Assembly: GCA_964564695.1 (NCBI GenBank)
Contig: CAZMCC010000011.1
Span: 1-50,632 of the forward strand
Direction of reading: 5' to 3'
DNA: 50,632 bases
From: CAZMCC01 sp964564695
Lineage (GTDB): Bacteria > Planctomycetota > Phycisphaerae > Phycisphaerales > UBA1924
Both the position numbers and the translations under genes were made by a program. The notes under the pieces are model-generated. The model ran no database searches and was not told the origin of the DNA. It saw only the letters and a list, made by a program, of their open reading frames with translations. Below are positions 39,302 to 47,225 of this stretch, in pieces (within the stretch, counting starts at the first letter, position 1; every line of letters begins with the position of its first letter).

Positions 39302-40509
39302 GCGAGGCGCTCATCCCGGTGAGCGAGCTGCTCACCCGGGCGAGGACCGCCTTCGGAACTCAGTTTGCCTCCTCCGACGCCCCCCCGTTCGCCGGCATCG
39401 CCCCCGGACGCGTCAACCTCATGGGCGACCACGTCGACTACGCCGGCGGCCTCGTGCTCCCGATGGCCATCGACCGCTGGACCGTCGCCGCCGCGGCGTG
39501 GAGCCCCAACCCGGATCGCCCGCGCCTCCTCGCCGTGGACCTCGACGAAACCGCCGAGCTCGACCTCAATGCCGGTGTCAACTCTGGCGGCCGCCGAGTC
39601 CTCGGCGCCCCGGTCGGCCACTGGAGCGGCTACATCGCCGGCGTCTTCCACGAACTGCTCGCCGCGGCCCGTGAGCGCGGACGCGAGGCCCGCGCCCTCG
39701 ACATCGCCGTCACCAGCTCCGTCCCCCGCGCCAGCGGCCTCTCCAGCTCCGCGGCCCTCGAACTCTCCATCGCCGCCCTGCTCGACCGCGCGTGGAACGT
39801 CGGACTCGCTGACACCCGCAGCGACCTCGCCCTCGCCTGCCAGCGCGCCGAGCACCTCGGCGGCGGCGTGATGTGCGGCCCCATGGACCAGCTCGCCTCG
39901 CTCCACGGTCGCGAGCGCCACGCGCTGCTCATCGACTGCCGCGATCTGACGTTCACCGAGCACGCCATCGCGCCCACGCTCGCGGTGCTCGTCGTCGACA
40001 CCCGTACGCCGCGTCGCCTGAGCGCCGGGAAATACTCCGAGCTCGTCTCCCGCCTCGAGCGCGCCCGCACCCGTCTGGGCGTTGCGTCGCTCCGCGTGGT
40101 CGACCATTCGAGTGTCTCCACCGTCCGCCTCGACCCGCAGGCCCGCACCAGCGCCAGGCACTTCCTCGAAGAGAACGCGCGCGTCCCCGCCGCCGCCGCC
40201 GACCTCCAGGGCGGCAACGCCGCCGGCCTCGCCCGCGCCTTCGCCGCCTCCCACGCCTCGCTCCGCGACCGCCTGGGCGTCTCGTGCCCCGAGATCGAGA
40301 CCGTCGTCAGCGCCGCGGCCCGCTGCGCCCCCGACGTCGCCGCCCGCCTCACCGGCGCCGGCATGGGCGGCTGCGCCGTCATCGTCTGCCCCGCCGAGCG
40401 TGCCGAGCTGGTCGAGCGCCGCGTTCGAACCGAGTTCGAGACCAACTTCCGGCGCGAGTGCGGCGTCCTGCGCGTGCGTGCCGCGGGCGGGTCAACGACG
40501 TCATTCTGA
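39298..40509 (+). CDS. galK: galactokinase (GHMP kinase)
   Basis: A 403-residue cytosolic enzyme phosphorylating galactose at C1. The galactose-binding signature G-R-V-N-L-M-G-D-H-V-D-Y-A-G-G is at 37-51; the family usually has I-G-E-H-T-D-Y, so Met and Asp are conservative changes. The ATP loop P-R-A-S-G-L-S-S-S-A-A is at about 143-153 and motif 3, L-T-G-A-G-M-G-G, at 351-358. The start is GTG 39298, sharing a GTGA overlap with the upstream gene, which suggests coupled translation. galE lies elsewhere (2055) and no galT is visible. Confidence 0.92.
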   Translation: MSEALIPVSELLTRARTAFGTQFASSDAPPFAGIAPGRVNLMGDHVDYAGGLVLPMAIDRWTVAAAAWSPNPDRPRLLAVDLDETAELDLNAGVNSGGRRVLGAPVGHWSGYIAGVFHELLAAARERGREARALDIAVTSSVPRASGLSSSAALELSIAALLDRAWNVGLADTRSDLALACQRAEHLGGGVMCGPMDQLASLHGRERHALLIDCRDLTFTEHAIAPTLAVLVVDTRTPRRLSAGKYSELVSRLERARTRLGVASLRVVDHSSVSTVRLDPQARTSARHFLEENARVPAAAADLQGGNAAGLARAFAASHASLRDRLGVSCPEIETVVSAAARCAPDVAARLTGAGMGGCAVIVCPAERAELVERRVRTEFETNFRRECGVLRVRAAGGSTTSF

Positions 40510-40624
40510 ACACCGTCGCCCGGTGCTCCTCACCGCCCTTTCCGCAGCGGGCGTACCATCGGCCGGTATCAGTTCGTACCCCAGGGGGGGTCAAGGGTGG
40601 CGCCGAACAGAGGGAATTGTGTCC

Positions 40625-42352
40625 ATGTTGACAACGTTCCAGCGGGCCAGCGAGATCGTTCCAGAAAATCTTGACGCGACGAAGTGGGCCGAGCTCGAGC
40701 CGCTCTACAAGGAGCTGGTCGACCGCGAGCTGCACTGCGCCAACTGCCTCCGCCGCCTCATCATGGACCGCAGCGAGCTCGACGCCGCGGTCGGCGAGGC
40801 CGGCAGCCGGCTCTACATCAACCAGACCTGCCACACCGACGACGAGGCCGCCAACAAGGCGTACATCAACTTCATCGAGACCGTCGAGCCGCGTCTGAAG
40901 GAAGTCGGCTTCGAGCTCGACAAGAAGATCTCCGCGAGCCCGTGCGTGCGCGACCTGGAGCCCGACCGGTTTGAGGTCTACCTCCGCTCCACCGGCCTGG
41001 GCGTGAAGCTCTTCCGCCAGGAAAGCGTCCCCATCGAGACCGAGCTCGCCAAGCTCGAGCAGCAGTACCGCCAGGTCTGCGGCGCCATGACCGTCAACTT
41101 CCGAGGCGAGGAGCGCACGCTCCCCCAGATGGCCCGCTTCAACGAGGACACCGACCGGGCGACTCGTGAGGAGGCCTGGCGCACCGTCGCCGACCGCCGC
41201 TTCAAAGACCACGAGAAGATTGAGGGGCTCTACGAGCAGATGCTCGAGCGCCGCGGCACCGTCGCCAAGAACGCCGGCTTCGCCAACTACCGCGATTTCG
41301 CCCACATCGCCAAGCGCCGCTTCGACTACACGCCCGAGATGTGCCACGACTACGCCAAGGGCGTCGAGAAGGTCATCGTCCCCGCGCTCCGCCGTCTGAA
41401 CGCCGCCCGCGCCAAGGCCTTGGGAACCGGCAACCTCCGCCCGTGGGACCTCGCCGTCGACATCAAGGGCCGTCCCTCGCTCCGCCCCTTCGAGAATGCG
41501 TCCCAGATGGTCGAGCGCACCGGCAAGGTGTTCGTGAAGCTCGACAGCGAGCTCTCGGGCATGTTCGAGACCCTCCGCCGCCCCGGGCCCGACGGCAAGT
41601 CGTGCCTCGACCTCGAGTCCCGCAAGGGAAAGGCCCCCGGCGGCTACCAGGCCAACCGCGACCGCATGCGGCTTCCCTTTATCTTCATGAACGCCGCGGG
41701 CGTGCAGCGCGACGTCGAGACCATGGTCCACGAGGCCGGCCATGCGTTCCACTCGCTGCTCAGCCGCCACGACCCGCTCCTGATGTACCGCTCCGAGATC
41801 CCCCTCGAGTTCGCCGAGGTCGCGTCGATGAGCATGGAGCTGCTCACCCACCCGTTCCTCAGCGAGTACTACTCCCCGGCGGACGCGGCCCGCGCCACCC
41901 GCTGGCACCTCGAACAGCTCGCGACCATGCTGCCGTGGATCGCGACCATCGACCAGTTCCAGCAGTGGATCTACACGAACCAGGGTCACACCCGCGACCA
42001 GCGCCACGCCAAGTGGCTCGAGCTCAACGACCGCTTCGGCTCCGCCGTCGACTGGACCGGCCTCGAACCCAACCTCCGCACCAACTGGCAGCGCCAGCTG
42101 CATCTGTTCGGCTCGCCCTTCTACTACATCGAGTACGGCATCGCCCAGCTCGGCGCCCTGCAGCTCTGGCTCGCGTTCCTCAAGGACCGCGGCGCCGCGG
42201 TGGCCGCGTACAAGAAGGCCCTCACCCTCGGCGGCTCGCGCCCCTTGCCCGAACTCTTCGGCGAAGCCGGCCTCAAGTTCGATTTCGGCGAAGGCATGAT
42301 CCGCACGCTGTGGGATGCGGTCGAAAAGGAACTCGCGCACCTGCCGGAGTGA
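40625..42352 (+). CDS. M3-family oligoendopeptidase (PepF-like)
   Basis: A 575-residue zinc metallopeptidase. The zinc motif H369-E-A-G-H373 within V-H-E-A-G-H-A-F-H-S is followed about 25-30 residues later by the third ligand region E-F-A-E-V-A-S-M-S-M-E-L. The mostly helical N-terminal lobe and the C-terminal Y-Y-I-E-Y-G-I-A-Q-L-G-A-L are typical of oligopeptidase F. It cleaves short peptides in the cytoplasm; no signal peptide is present. An oligopeptide ABC importer lies 1.5 kb downstream, a sensible functional partner. ATG 40625 begins M-L-T-T-F-Q-R-A. Confidence 0.92.
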   Translation: MLTTFQRASEIVPENLDATKWAELEPLYKELVDRELHCANCLRRLIMDRSELDAAVGEAGSRLYINQTCHTDDEAANKAYINFIETVEPRLKEVGFELDKKISASPCVRDLEPDRFEVYLRSTGLGVKLFRQESVPIETELAKLEQQYRQVCGAMTVNFRGEERTLPQMARFNEDTDRATREEAWRTVADRRFKDHEKIEGLYEQMLERRGTVAKNAGFANYRDFAHIAKRRFDYTPEMCHDYAKGVEKVIVPALRRLNAARAKALGTGNLRPWDLAVDIKGRPSLRPFENASQMVERTGKVFVKLDSELSGMFETLRRPGPDGKSCLDLESRKGKAPGGYQANRDRMRLPFIFMNAAGVQRDVETMVHEAGHAFHSLLSRHDPLLMYRSEIPLEFAEVASMSMELLTHPFLSEYYSPADAARATRWHLEQLATMLPWIATIDQFQQWIYTNQGHTRDQRHAKWLELNDRFGSAVDWTGLEPNLRTNWQRQLHLFGSPFYYIEYGIAQLGALQLWLAFLKDRGAAVAAYKKALTLGGSRPLPELFGEAGLKFDFGEGMIRTLWDAVEKELAHLPE

Positions 42353-42762
42353 CTCGAAGATCCCCCTCCGCAACGCGGAGGGGGAAATGCTTGCTCGGCG
42401 TTCAGCCGAGCAAGCGAGGGGGAGGCGTGAGTACTCGCCTCTACGGCAGCCGCGCCCCACGGCACCGGCCCTTCTCGCCCCAAAGGGGTGCCGGAATGTA
42501 GCCGCGGGTGGAGCGCAGTCCGCGCCAGCGGACGAAGCGCAACCGTGGTAGACGCCCTTCAATTTCTCCTTGCTGTTCTCTCCCTCGCCCCGGGAGGGGC
42601 GAAGGACTTCTTCAACACCGCCTCTGCCCCTACCACCACCAACAACCGGCACCCCACCACCCCTTCAGGTCAGCCCACAACTCTTCACAAGTTCGTGTGA
42701 AACCACATCCCCCCCCCTCCCATAAAACCCCCACCGTGGGCCCCTTTCACCGGAGCAAGAAG
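42353..42762. other. 410-base non-coding region carrying several structured repeats
   Basis: Apart from the two-hairpin element (42362-42415) it contains a GTCCGC-GCCA-GCGGAC hairpin (42518-42533) inside a larger CCGCGGGT...ACCGTGG pair, and a TCGCCCC-GGGA-GGGGCGA palindrome (42585-42602). A C-rich, low-complexity stretch then runs up to the DUF4097 start. No open frame here looks coding. A promoter for the downstream gene is expected but I could not place one. Confidence 0.7.
42362..42415 (+). repeat. two-hairpin intergenic element, copy B
   Basis: Hairpin 1 (42362-42384): arms CCCCCTCCGC/GCGGAGGGGG, loop AAC. Spacer AAAT. Hairpin 2 (42389-42415): arms GCTTGCTCGG/CCGAGCAAGC, perfect, loop CGTTCAG. 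GAGGGGGAGGCG follows. Stem changes relative to copy A (32786-32839) are compensatory, while both loops and the spacer are identical. It lies nine bases after the M3 peptidase stop. Confidence 0.87.
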
Positions 42763-43692
42763 ATGAACGCGCGGAATGGATGGAAGAGAGTCCTCACCTC
42801 GGCCGCGGCCCTGGCGGTCGGCGCCGGCACGCCCCTGGGCCTCAGCGGCTGCATCATCATCGCCGACGGCAGCGGCTCGTCGTACTCGTCGAGCAACACC
42901 GTCTCCGACACCCGCACCGTCGAGGTCGCCCACGTCACCGGCGCCCCCGTCGACGTGCGCACCGCCAACGGCGCCGTCCGCGTCGAGGCCAAGCCCGTCG
43001 CGCAGGTCCGCGTCACCGCCACCGTGCGGGCCCAGTCGCAGGAGCGCCTTGATGCAACCCAAGTCCGGGTTGAACGCGGCGCCGACAGCACCCTCCTGGT
43101 CTCCGTCCTCTGGCCCGACGACCGGCGCCGCAGCAACGAGGGCGTCTCCTTCGAGATCGCCATTCCCGACGCCGGCGGCGTCACCGTCAAGACCACCAAC
43201 GGTTCCATCTCCACCGCCGGGCTCTCGGGCGAGGCGGTGCTCGAGTCGAGCAACGGGCGCGTCACCGTCGACGGCCACAACGGGCCCGTCCACATCAATA
43301 CCAGCAACGGGTCGGTCAACGTCAAGGACGCCGGCTCCGTGTGGGTCGAGTCCTCCAACGGCGGCATCGAGCTCACCCGCGTCGCCACGCCCGTCACCGT
43401 CGACACGAGCAACGGCAGCGTTCGCGCCACCCTGCGCAACGACGCCTCCGGACCCGTCAAGATCGACTCCAGCAACGGCCCCATCACCCTCACCGTCGGC
43501 CCCGCCTTTGCCGGCGAGGTCGTCATGGACACCAACAACGCCAGCTGCAAGGCCGAAGAGTTGCCCGGCGCAACCATCGTCAGCATGGGCCGCAGTTCGG
43601 GCCGGATTCGGGTGGGGGGGGTTGGGTCCGGCGGCGAGGAGTCGCGCCTCGACACCTCCAACGGCTCGATCGTCGTGAAGGGCGCGAAGTAA
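42763..43692 (+). CDS. DUF4097-type repetitive lipoprotein
   Basis: A 309-residue protein with a lipoprotein signal peptide: basic start, hydrophobic stretch, lipobox L-S-G-C at 27-30. The mature part is a repetitive beta structure (likely a beta-helix) built on the recurring unit T-S-N-G-S-V / S-S-N-G-x-I every ~20 residues (T-T-N-G-S-I, S-S-N-G-R-V, T-S-N-G-S-V, S-S-N-G-G-I and so on). This matches DUF4097/DUF4098-like adhesin-fold proteins. Probably membrane-anchored; function unknown. A strong terminator follows. Confidence 0.85.
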   Translation: MNARNGWKRVLTSAAALAVGAGTPLGLSGCIIIADGSGSSYSSSNTVSDTRTVEVAHVTGAPVDVRTANGAVRVEAKPVAQVRVTATVRAQSQERLDATQVRVERGADSTLLVSVLWPDDRRRSNEGVSFEIAIPDAGGVTVKTTNGSISTAGLSGEAVLESSNGRVTVDGHNGPVHINTSNGSVNVKDAGSVWVESSNGGIELTRVATPVTVDTSNGSVRATLRNDASGPVKIDSSNGPITLTVGPAFAGEVVMDTNNASCKAEELPGATIVSMGRSSGRIRVGGVGSGGEESRLDTSNGSIVVKGAK

Positions 43693-43779
43693 GCCGACCA
43701 GCGACTCGCTCGGCGACGCCCGAGCCCGGGCGTCCTTCGCCACCGAGCGCTGAAGCACCGGTAGACAACTGCAGATTTG

Positions 43780-43834
43780 GAGCCCGCGCCCGCGGTCGCT
43801 AGGATGCGACCCTGCGGGCGCGGGCTCGCTTTTT
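43780..43834 (+). terminator. rho-independent terminator after the DUF4097 gene
   Basis: Perfect 14-base outer arms GAGCCCGCGCCCGC (43780-43793) and GCGGGCGCGGGCTC (43814-43827), inner GGTCGC/GCGACC pair (43794-43799 and 43806-43811), then GCTTTTT. Confidence 0.9.
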
Positions 43835-43886
43835 GAGCGGGCCCGGTGGGCGTCGCAGGGAATCGCATCCAACGTGGAGGCATGCC

Positions 43887-45761
43887 GTGGTGGAACGCAA
43901 GCCGGGTCGGATCGCTGGGTTTGGGAGTGCGTTGGCGTGGATCGCAGGGGTGGTCCTGGCGGCGGGGGTGGGCACTGCGGCGGCCGCGCCGGCGCCGGCC
44001 CAGCCCGACTCGGGCGGAGGCGCCAAGAAGATCATCCAGATCCCGATCCGCACGGACGGCCCCAAGAGCCTCGACCCGGTGAAGGGCTCGACGGTCTACG
44101 ACAATCAGGCCTGCTGCCAGATGTACGAGACGCTCCTTGAGTACCACTATCTCAAGGAGCCCCTCGAGCTCAAGCCGCTGCTGCTCGCGGAGATGCCGAC
44201 CAAGACCGACAACGCCGACGGCACCGTGACCTGGAAGTTCAAGCTGCGCGACGACGTCTTTTTCCAGGACAACGCCTGCTTCCCCGGCGGCAAGGGGCGC
44301 AAGCTCAAGACCGACGACGTCTTCTACTCGTGGAAGCGGCTCGCCGACACGGCCTACAAGCTCGAGAACTGGTGGTTGCTCGAGAACTCGATCGTCGGGT
44401 TCGACGCCTTCAAGGAAGCCCAGAGCAAGAAGCGGGCCGAGCCGGGCGCCAAGTTTGACTACGACGCTCCCGTGGAAGGCCTCAAGAAGGTCAACGACCT
44501 CGAGTTCGAGGTCGTGCTCCTCCGGCCCCGGTACCAGTTCCTGTTCGTGCTGGGGCAGTTCCAGACGAGCGTGGTGCCGCGTGAAGCGGTGGAGCACTAC
44601 GGCAACGAGTTCACGACCAATCCGGTGGGCACGGGTCCGTTCATCGTGAAGCCCGGAGACTGGCGTCCAGGGGAATTCTGCTACTTCACGAGGAACCCGA
44701 GCTATCGCGACGTGCGCTACTCCGCGAAGGGTGCCACGGCGCGTGACAAGGAGATCGGGCTCGATAAGGCCGAGGGCCAGCGGCTGCCGATCGTCGACCG
44801 CGTCGAGGTGACGTTCTACGTGAAGGACGAGCCGATGTGGCTCGACTTCATGGCCGGCAAGATCGGCTTCACGCAGGTGCCCGCCGAGTACTTCGAGCAG
44901 GCCTTCGTGCTCCGCACGCGCAAGCTGCGGGACGAGTGGAAGCAGAAAGGGATCGTCGAGCACGCCGTGCCGCTGCTCGACTTCGTCTTTCGCGGCTTCA
45001 ATATGGAGGATCCGGTCGTCGGCGGTTACACGCCGGAGAAGAAAGCCCTCCGCCAGGCCCTGTGCCTCGCGATCGACCTCGAAGAGATGAACACCAAGTT
45101 CTACAACGGGATCAACATTATCTATGACGGGCCGATCCCGCCGCGTCTCGACGGGTATCCCAAGGGCGGCAACGGGCCGGTGAGCTACCGCGGCCCGGAC
45201 GTCGAGCTGGCGAAGGAAATGCTCGCCAAGGCCGGCTATCCCGGCGGCAAGGACAAGGACGGCAAGCAGCTTGTGCTCGACTACTACACGTCGCTCGGCG
45301 GCAACTCCCCGGACCAGGCCGAGGCCGAGAAACGCATGTTCGCGCAGATCGGCGTGGCGCTCAACGTCAAGCTCGCGAACTTCAGCGAGCTGATGGAGGC
45401 GATCAACGAGAAGAAGGCCCAGATGTTCGGTTTCGCCTGGGGCAGCGACTACCCCGACGCGGAGAACAACCTGGCGCTGTTCTACAGCAAGAACAAGGCC
45501 CCCGGGTCGAACCACTACAACTACGACCGCCCCGAGTACGACAAGATGTACGAGCAGATCCGCACGATGGACCCCGGTCCCGAGCGGACCAAGATCTACG
45601 AGAAGATGCGGGACATGATTGTCGAGGACTCGCCGTACATCGGCTCGCAGATGCGGACGCGGTTCTACGTCGTGAACCCGTGGCTGAAGAACTTCAAGCC
45701 CAGCGAGGATTTCTACAACTGGTTCAAGTACCTGGACGTGGATGACGCGAAGCGCAAGTGA
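43887..45761 (+). CDS. oppA: oligopeptide ABC transporter, substrate-binding protein
   Basis: A 624-residue family 5 solute-binding protein. An N-terminal signal peptide (G-S-A-L-A-W-I-A-G-V-V-L-A-A-G-V-G-T) is followed by I-R-T-D-G-P-K-S-L-D-P-V-K-G and the later N-P-V-G-T-G-P-F-I-V and R-N-P-S-Y-R-D blocks typical of OppA/DppA. The W-G-S-D-Y-P-D-A-E-N-N segment is the usual C-lobe hinge region. The start is GTG 43887 (or 43890), with GTGGAGG six bases upstream. It heads the opp operon and delivers peptides to OppBC from the periplasm. Confidence 0.92.
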   Translation: MVERKPGRIAGFGSALAWIAGVVLAAGVGTAAAAPAPAQPDSGGGAKKIIQIPIRTDGPKSLDPVKGSTVYDNQACCQMYETLLEYHYLKEPLELKPLLLAEMPTKTDNADGTVTWKFKLRDDVFFQDNACFPGGKGRKLKTDDVFYSWKRLADTAYKLENWWLLENSIVGFDAFKEAQSKKRAEPGAKFDYDAPVEGLKKVNDLEFEVVLLRPRYQFLFVLGQFQTSVVPREAVEHYGNEFTTNPVGTGPFIVKPGDWRPGEFCYFTRNPSYRDVRYSAKGATARDKEIGLDKAEGQRLPIVDRVEVTFYVKDEPMWLDFMAGKIGFTQVPAEYFEQAFVLRTRKLRDEWKQKGIVEHAVPLLDFVFRGFNMEDPVVGGYTPEKKALRQALCLAIDLEEMNTKFYNGINIIYDGPIPPRLDGYPKGGNGPVSYRGPDVELAKEMLAKAGYPGGKDKDGKQLVLDYYTSLGGNSPDQAEAEKRMFAQIGVALNVKLANFSELMEAINEKKAQMFGFAWGSDYPDAENNLALFYSKNKAPGSNHYNYDRPEYDKMYEQIRTMDPGPERTKIYEKMRDMIVEDSPYIGSQMRTRFYVVNPWLKNFKPSEDFYNWFKYLDVDDAKRK

Positions 45762-45780
45762 GTGAACGGTGATCGGTGAA
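45762..45780. repeat. left inverted repeat flanking the four-helix-bundle gene
   Basis: GTGAACGGTGATCGGTGAA, with its reverse complement (interrupted by seven extra bases) at 46210-46235. Related GTGAACGG units continue into the gene start. Confidence 0.75.
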
Positions 45781-46199
45781 TGGTGAACGGTGTCGAGCCC
45801 AAGCCCGCGATCCGAGCGTATCGCGATCTCGTCGCGTACCAGGTGTCGCTCGAAGCGTGCGACAGGGTGTACGCGTTTGCCGACCGATTGCCCAAGCGTG
45901 AGCAGTACGCGTTGTCGCTGCAGATTCGGCGGGCAGGCTATTCGGTGCCGCTCAACATTGCGGAGGGATTCGGAACCGGAACGCGACCCATGTTCCTTCG
46001 GCACCTGAGGATCGCGCGGGGTTCGATTACGGAGGTGTCCGCGGCGCTGGATGTCGCCGAGCGACTTGGGATGGGGGCTGATCCGACGGACGTACGCGCC
46101 GCGGTTGATCGGGCGGCCCGTGTTCTTCAGGGGCTGATCACATCGCTGGAACGTTCATCGCGACGTCCTCCCGGATCCAACGAGCCGCCCCACGCGTAG
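45780..46199 (+). CDS. four-helix-bundle protein (23S rRNA intervening-sequence / S23 type)
   Basis: A 139-residue protein. Y-R-D-L-V-A-Y-Q-V-S, R-R-A-G-Y-S-V-P-L-N-I-A-E-G-F-G and F-L-R-H-L-R-I-A-R-G-S-I-T-E-V are the hallmarks of the IVS-encoded four-helix-bundle family, also related to the Avd proteins of diversity-generating retroelements. It sits alone between oppA and oppB, bracketed by inverted repeats, so it looks inserted. ATG 45780 lies at the edge of the left repeat. Its biological role is not established. No reverse transcriptase is nearby. Confidence 0.9.
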   Translation: MVNGVEPKPAIRAYRDLVAYQVSLEACDRVYAFADRLPKREQYALSLQIRRAGYSVPLNIAEGFGTGTRPMFLRHLRIARGSITEVSAALDVAERLGMGADPTDVRAAVDRAARVLQGLITSLERSSRRPPGSNEPPHA

Positions 46200-46209
46200 G
46201 CTCCTCCTC

Positions 46210-46235
46210 TTCACCGATCACCAATCACCGTTCAC
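46210..46235. repeat. right inverted repeat flanking the four-helix-bundle gene
   Basis: TTCACCGATCACC then AATCACCGTTCAC, the inverted counterpart of 45762-45780 with a 7-base addition. It ends 18 bases before the oppB start. Confidence 0.75.
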
Positions 46236-46253
46236 GGATCACTCCCCTCCCAC

Positions 46254-47225
46254 ATGTGGCCCTACATACTCCGCCGCCTGCTTTACAGCATCCCCGTGTA
46301 CCTGGGGATCATTCTGATCGTGATGGCCGCGCTGCGGGTCAACGACCCGGTCTCGGCGTATCTCGGCAAGAACGCGAGCGCGGAGCAGATTCAGCTCAAG
46401 CGTGAGGCGATGGGGCTCGACAAGCCCTTCCTCGTGCAGTACGCGCGCTTCCTCAAGCGGATCGTCACATTCGACTTCGGCTCGCCACAGAACCCGTACG
46501 AGAGCTGGAAGTTCGAGGGCCAGCAGGTCAGCACGAAGATCGCCGAGAGCGTCCCCGCGACGCTCGCGCACACCGTCCCGGCGCTCATCATCACGACGAT
46601 CATCTCCATCAGCGTCAGCCTGCTGAGCGCCTACTACCGCGGCAGCAGGCTCGATCGAACCTTGATGGTCCTCGTCGTGCTCGGGATGAGCGTCAGCGTG
46701 CTCGTCTTCATCATCTTCGGCCAGTACTTCGGCGCTTTCTGGCTCACCGAGCAGCTCGGCACCCCAATCTTCGCCACCGGCTACGACCCGAAGCTCGGTC
46801 TCGCGGCGTGGCGGTACAACTTCCTGCTTCCCGTCCTCATTACCGTGGTCGTCGCCATGGGCTACGACACGCGGTTCTACCGCTCGGTGATGGTCGAGGA
46901 GACGGGGAAGGACTACATCACCACCGCGATCGCCAAGGGCGCGACCAAGCCCAAGATCATGTGCGTCCACATGCTCAAGAACGCGATGATCCCCGTGATC
47001 ACGCGGATCATGATCACGCTCCCGTTCCTGCTCGCCGGCAGCTTCCTGATCGAGAGCCAGTTCCGGATTCCCGGCATGGGCAAGCTGCTGCTCGATGCGA
47101 TCACGAACAAGGACTTCCCGATCATCCAGTCGTTCACGGCCATCTTCGCCGGCGTCTTCATCCTCACGAACATCCTCACCGACGTGCTCTACGCCCTCGT
47201 CGATCCGAGAGTGAGGCTCTCGTGA
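46254..47225 (+). CDS. oppB: oligopeptide ABC transporter permease OppB
   Basis: A 323-residue permease with six membrane helices. M-W-P-Y-I-L-R-R-L-L-Y-S-I-P-V is the standard OppB/DppB opening. The MetI-type EAA loop reads Y-I-T-T-A-I-A-K-G-A-T-K-P-K. The C-terminal I-P-G-M-G-K-L-L-L-D-A-I and D-P-R-V-R-L-S are typical. The stop overlaps the oppC start (GTGA). Confidence 0.95.
   Translation: MWPYILRRLLYSIPVYLGIILIVMAALRVNDPVSAYLGKNASAEQIQLKREAMGLDKPFLVQYARFLKRIVTFDFGSPQNPYESWKFEGQQVSTKIAESVPATLAHTVPALIITTIISISVSLLSAYYRGSRLDRTLMVLVVLGMSVSVLVFIIFGQYFGAFWLTEQLGTPIFATGYDPKLGLAAWRYNFLLPVLITVVVAMGYDTRFYRSVMVEETGKDYITTAIAKGATKPKIMCVHMLKNAMIPVITRIMITLPFLLAGSFLIESQFRIPGMGKLLLDAITNKDFPIIQSFTAIFAGVFILTNILTDVLYALVDPRVRLS

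Noticed and set aside
43833..43886. Extended N-terminus of OppA upstream of GTG 43887
   Set aside because: It would precede the signal peptide with non-conserved Arg-rich residues; GTGGAGG six bases before GTG 43887 supports that start.
42747..46004. Very long minus-strand open frame (over 1000 codons) antisense to the DUF4097, oppA and IVS genes
   Set aside because: It mirrors three well-supported plus-strand genes, is full of low-complexity Gly/Arg/Val/Asp sequence and matches nothing; long antisense frames are expected at this GC content.
45762..46235. Four-helix-bundle gene as part of a diversity-generating retroelement
   Set aside because: No reverse transcriptase or template/variable repeat pair is visible; the sequence fits the IVS-type branch.
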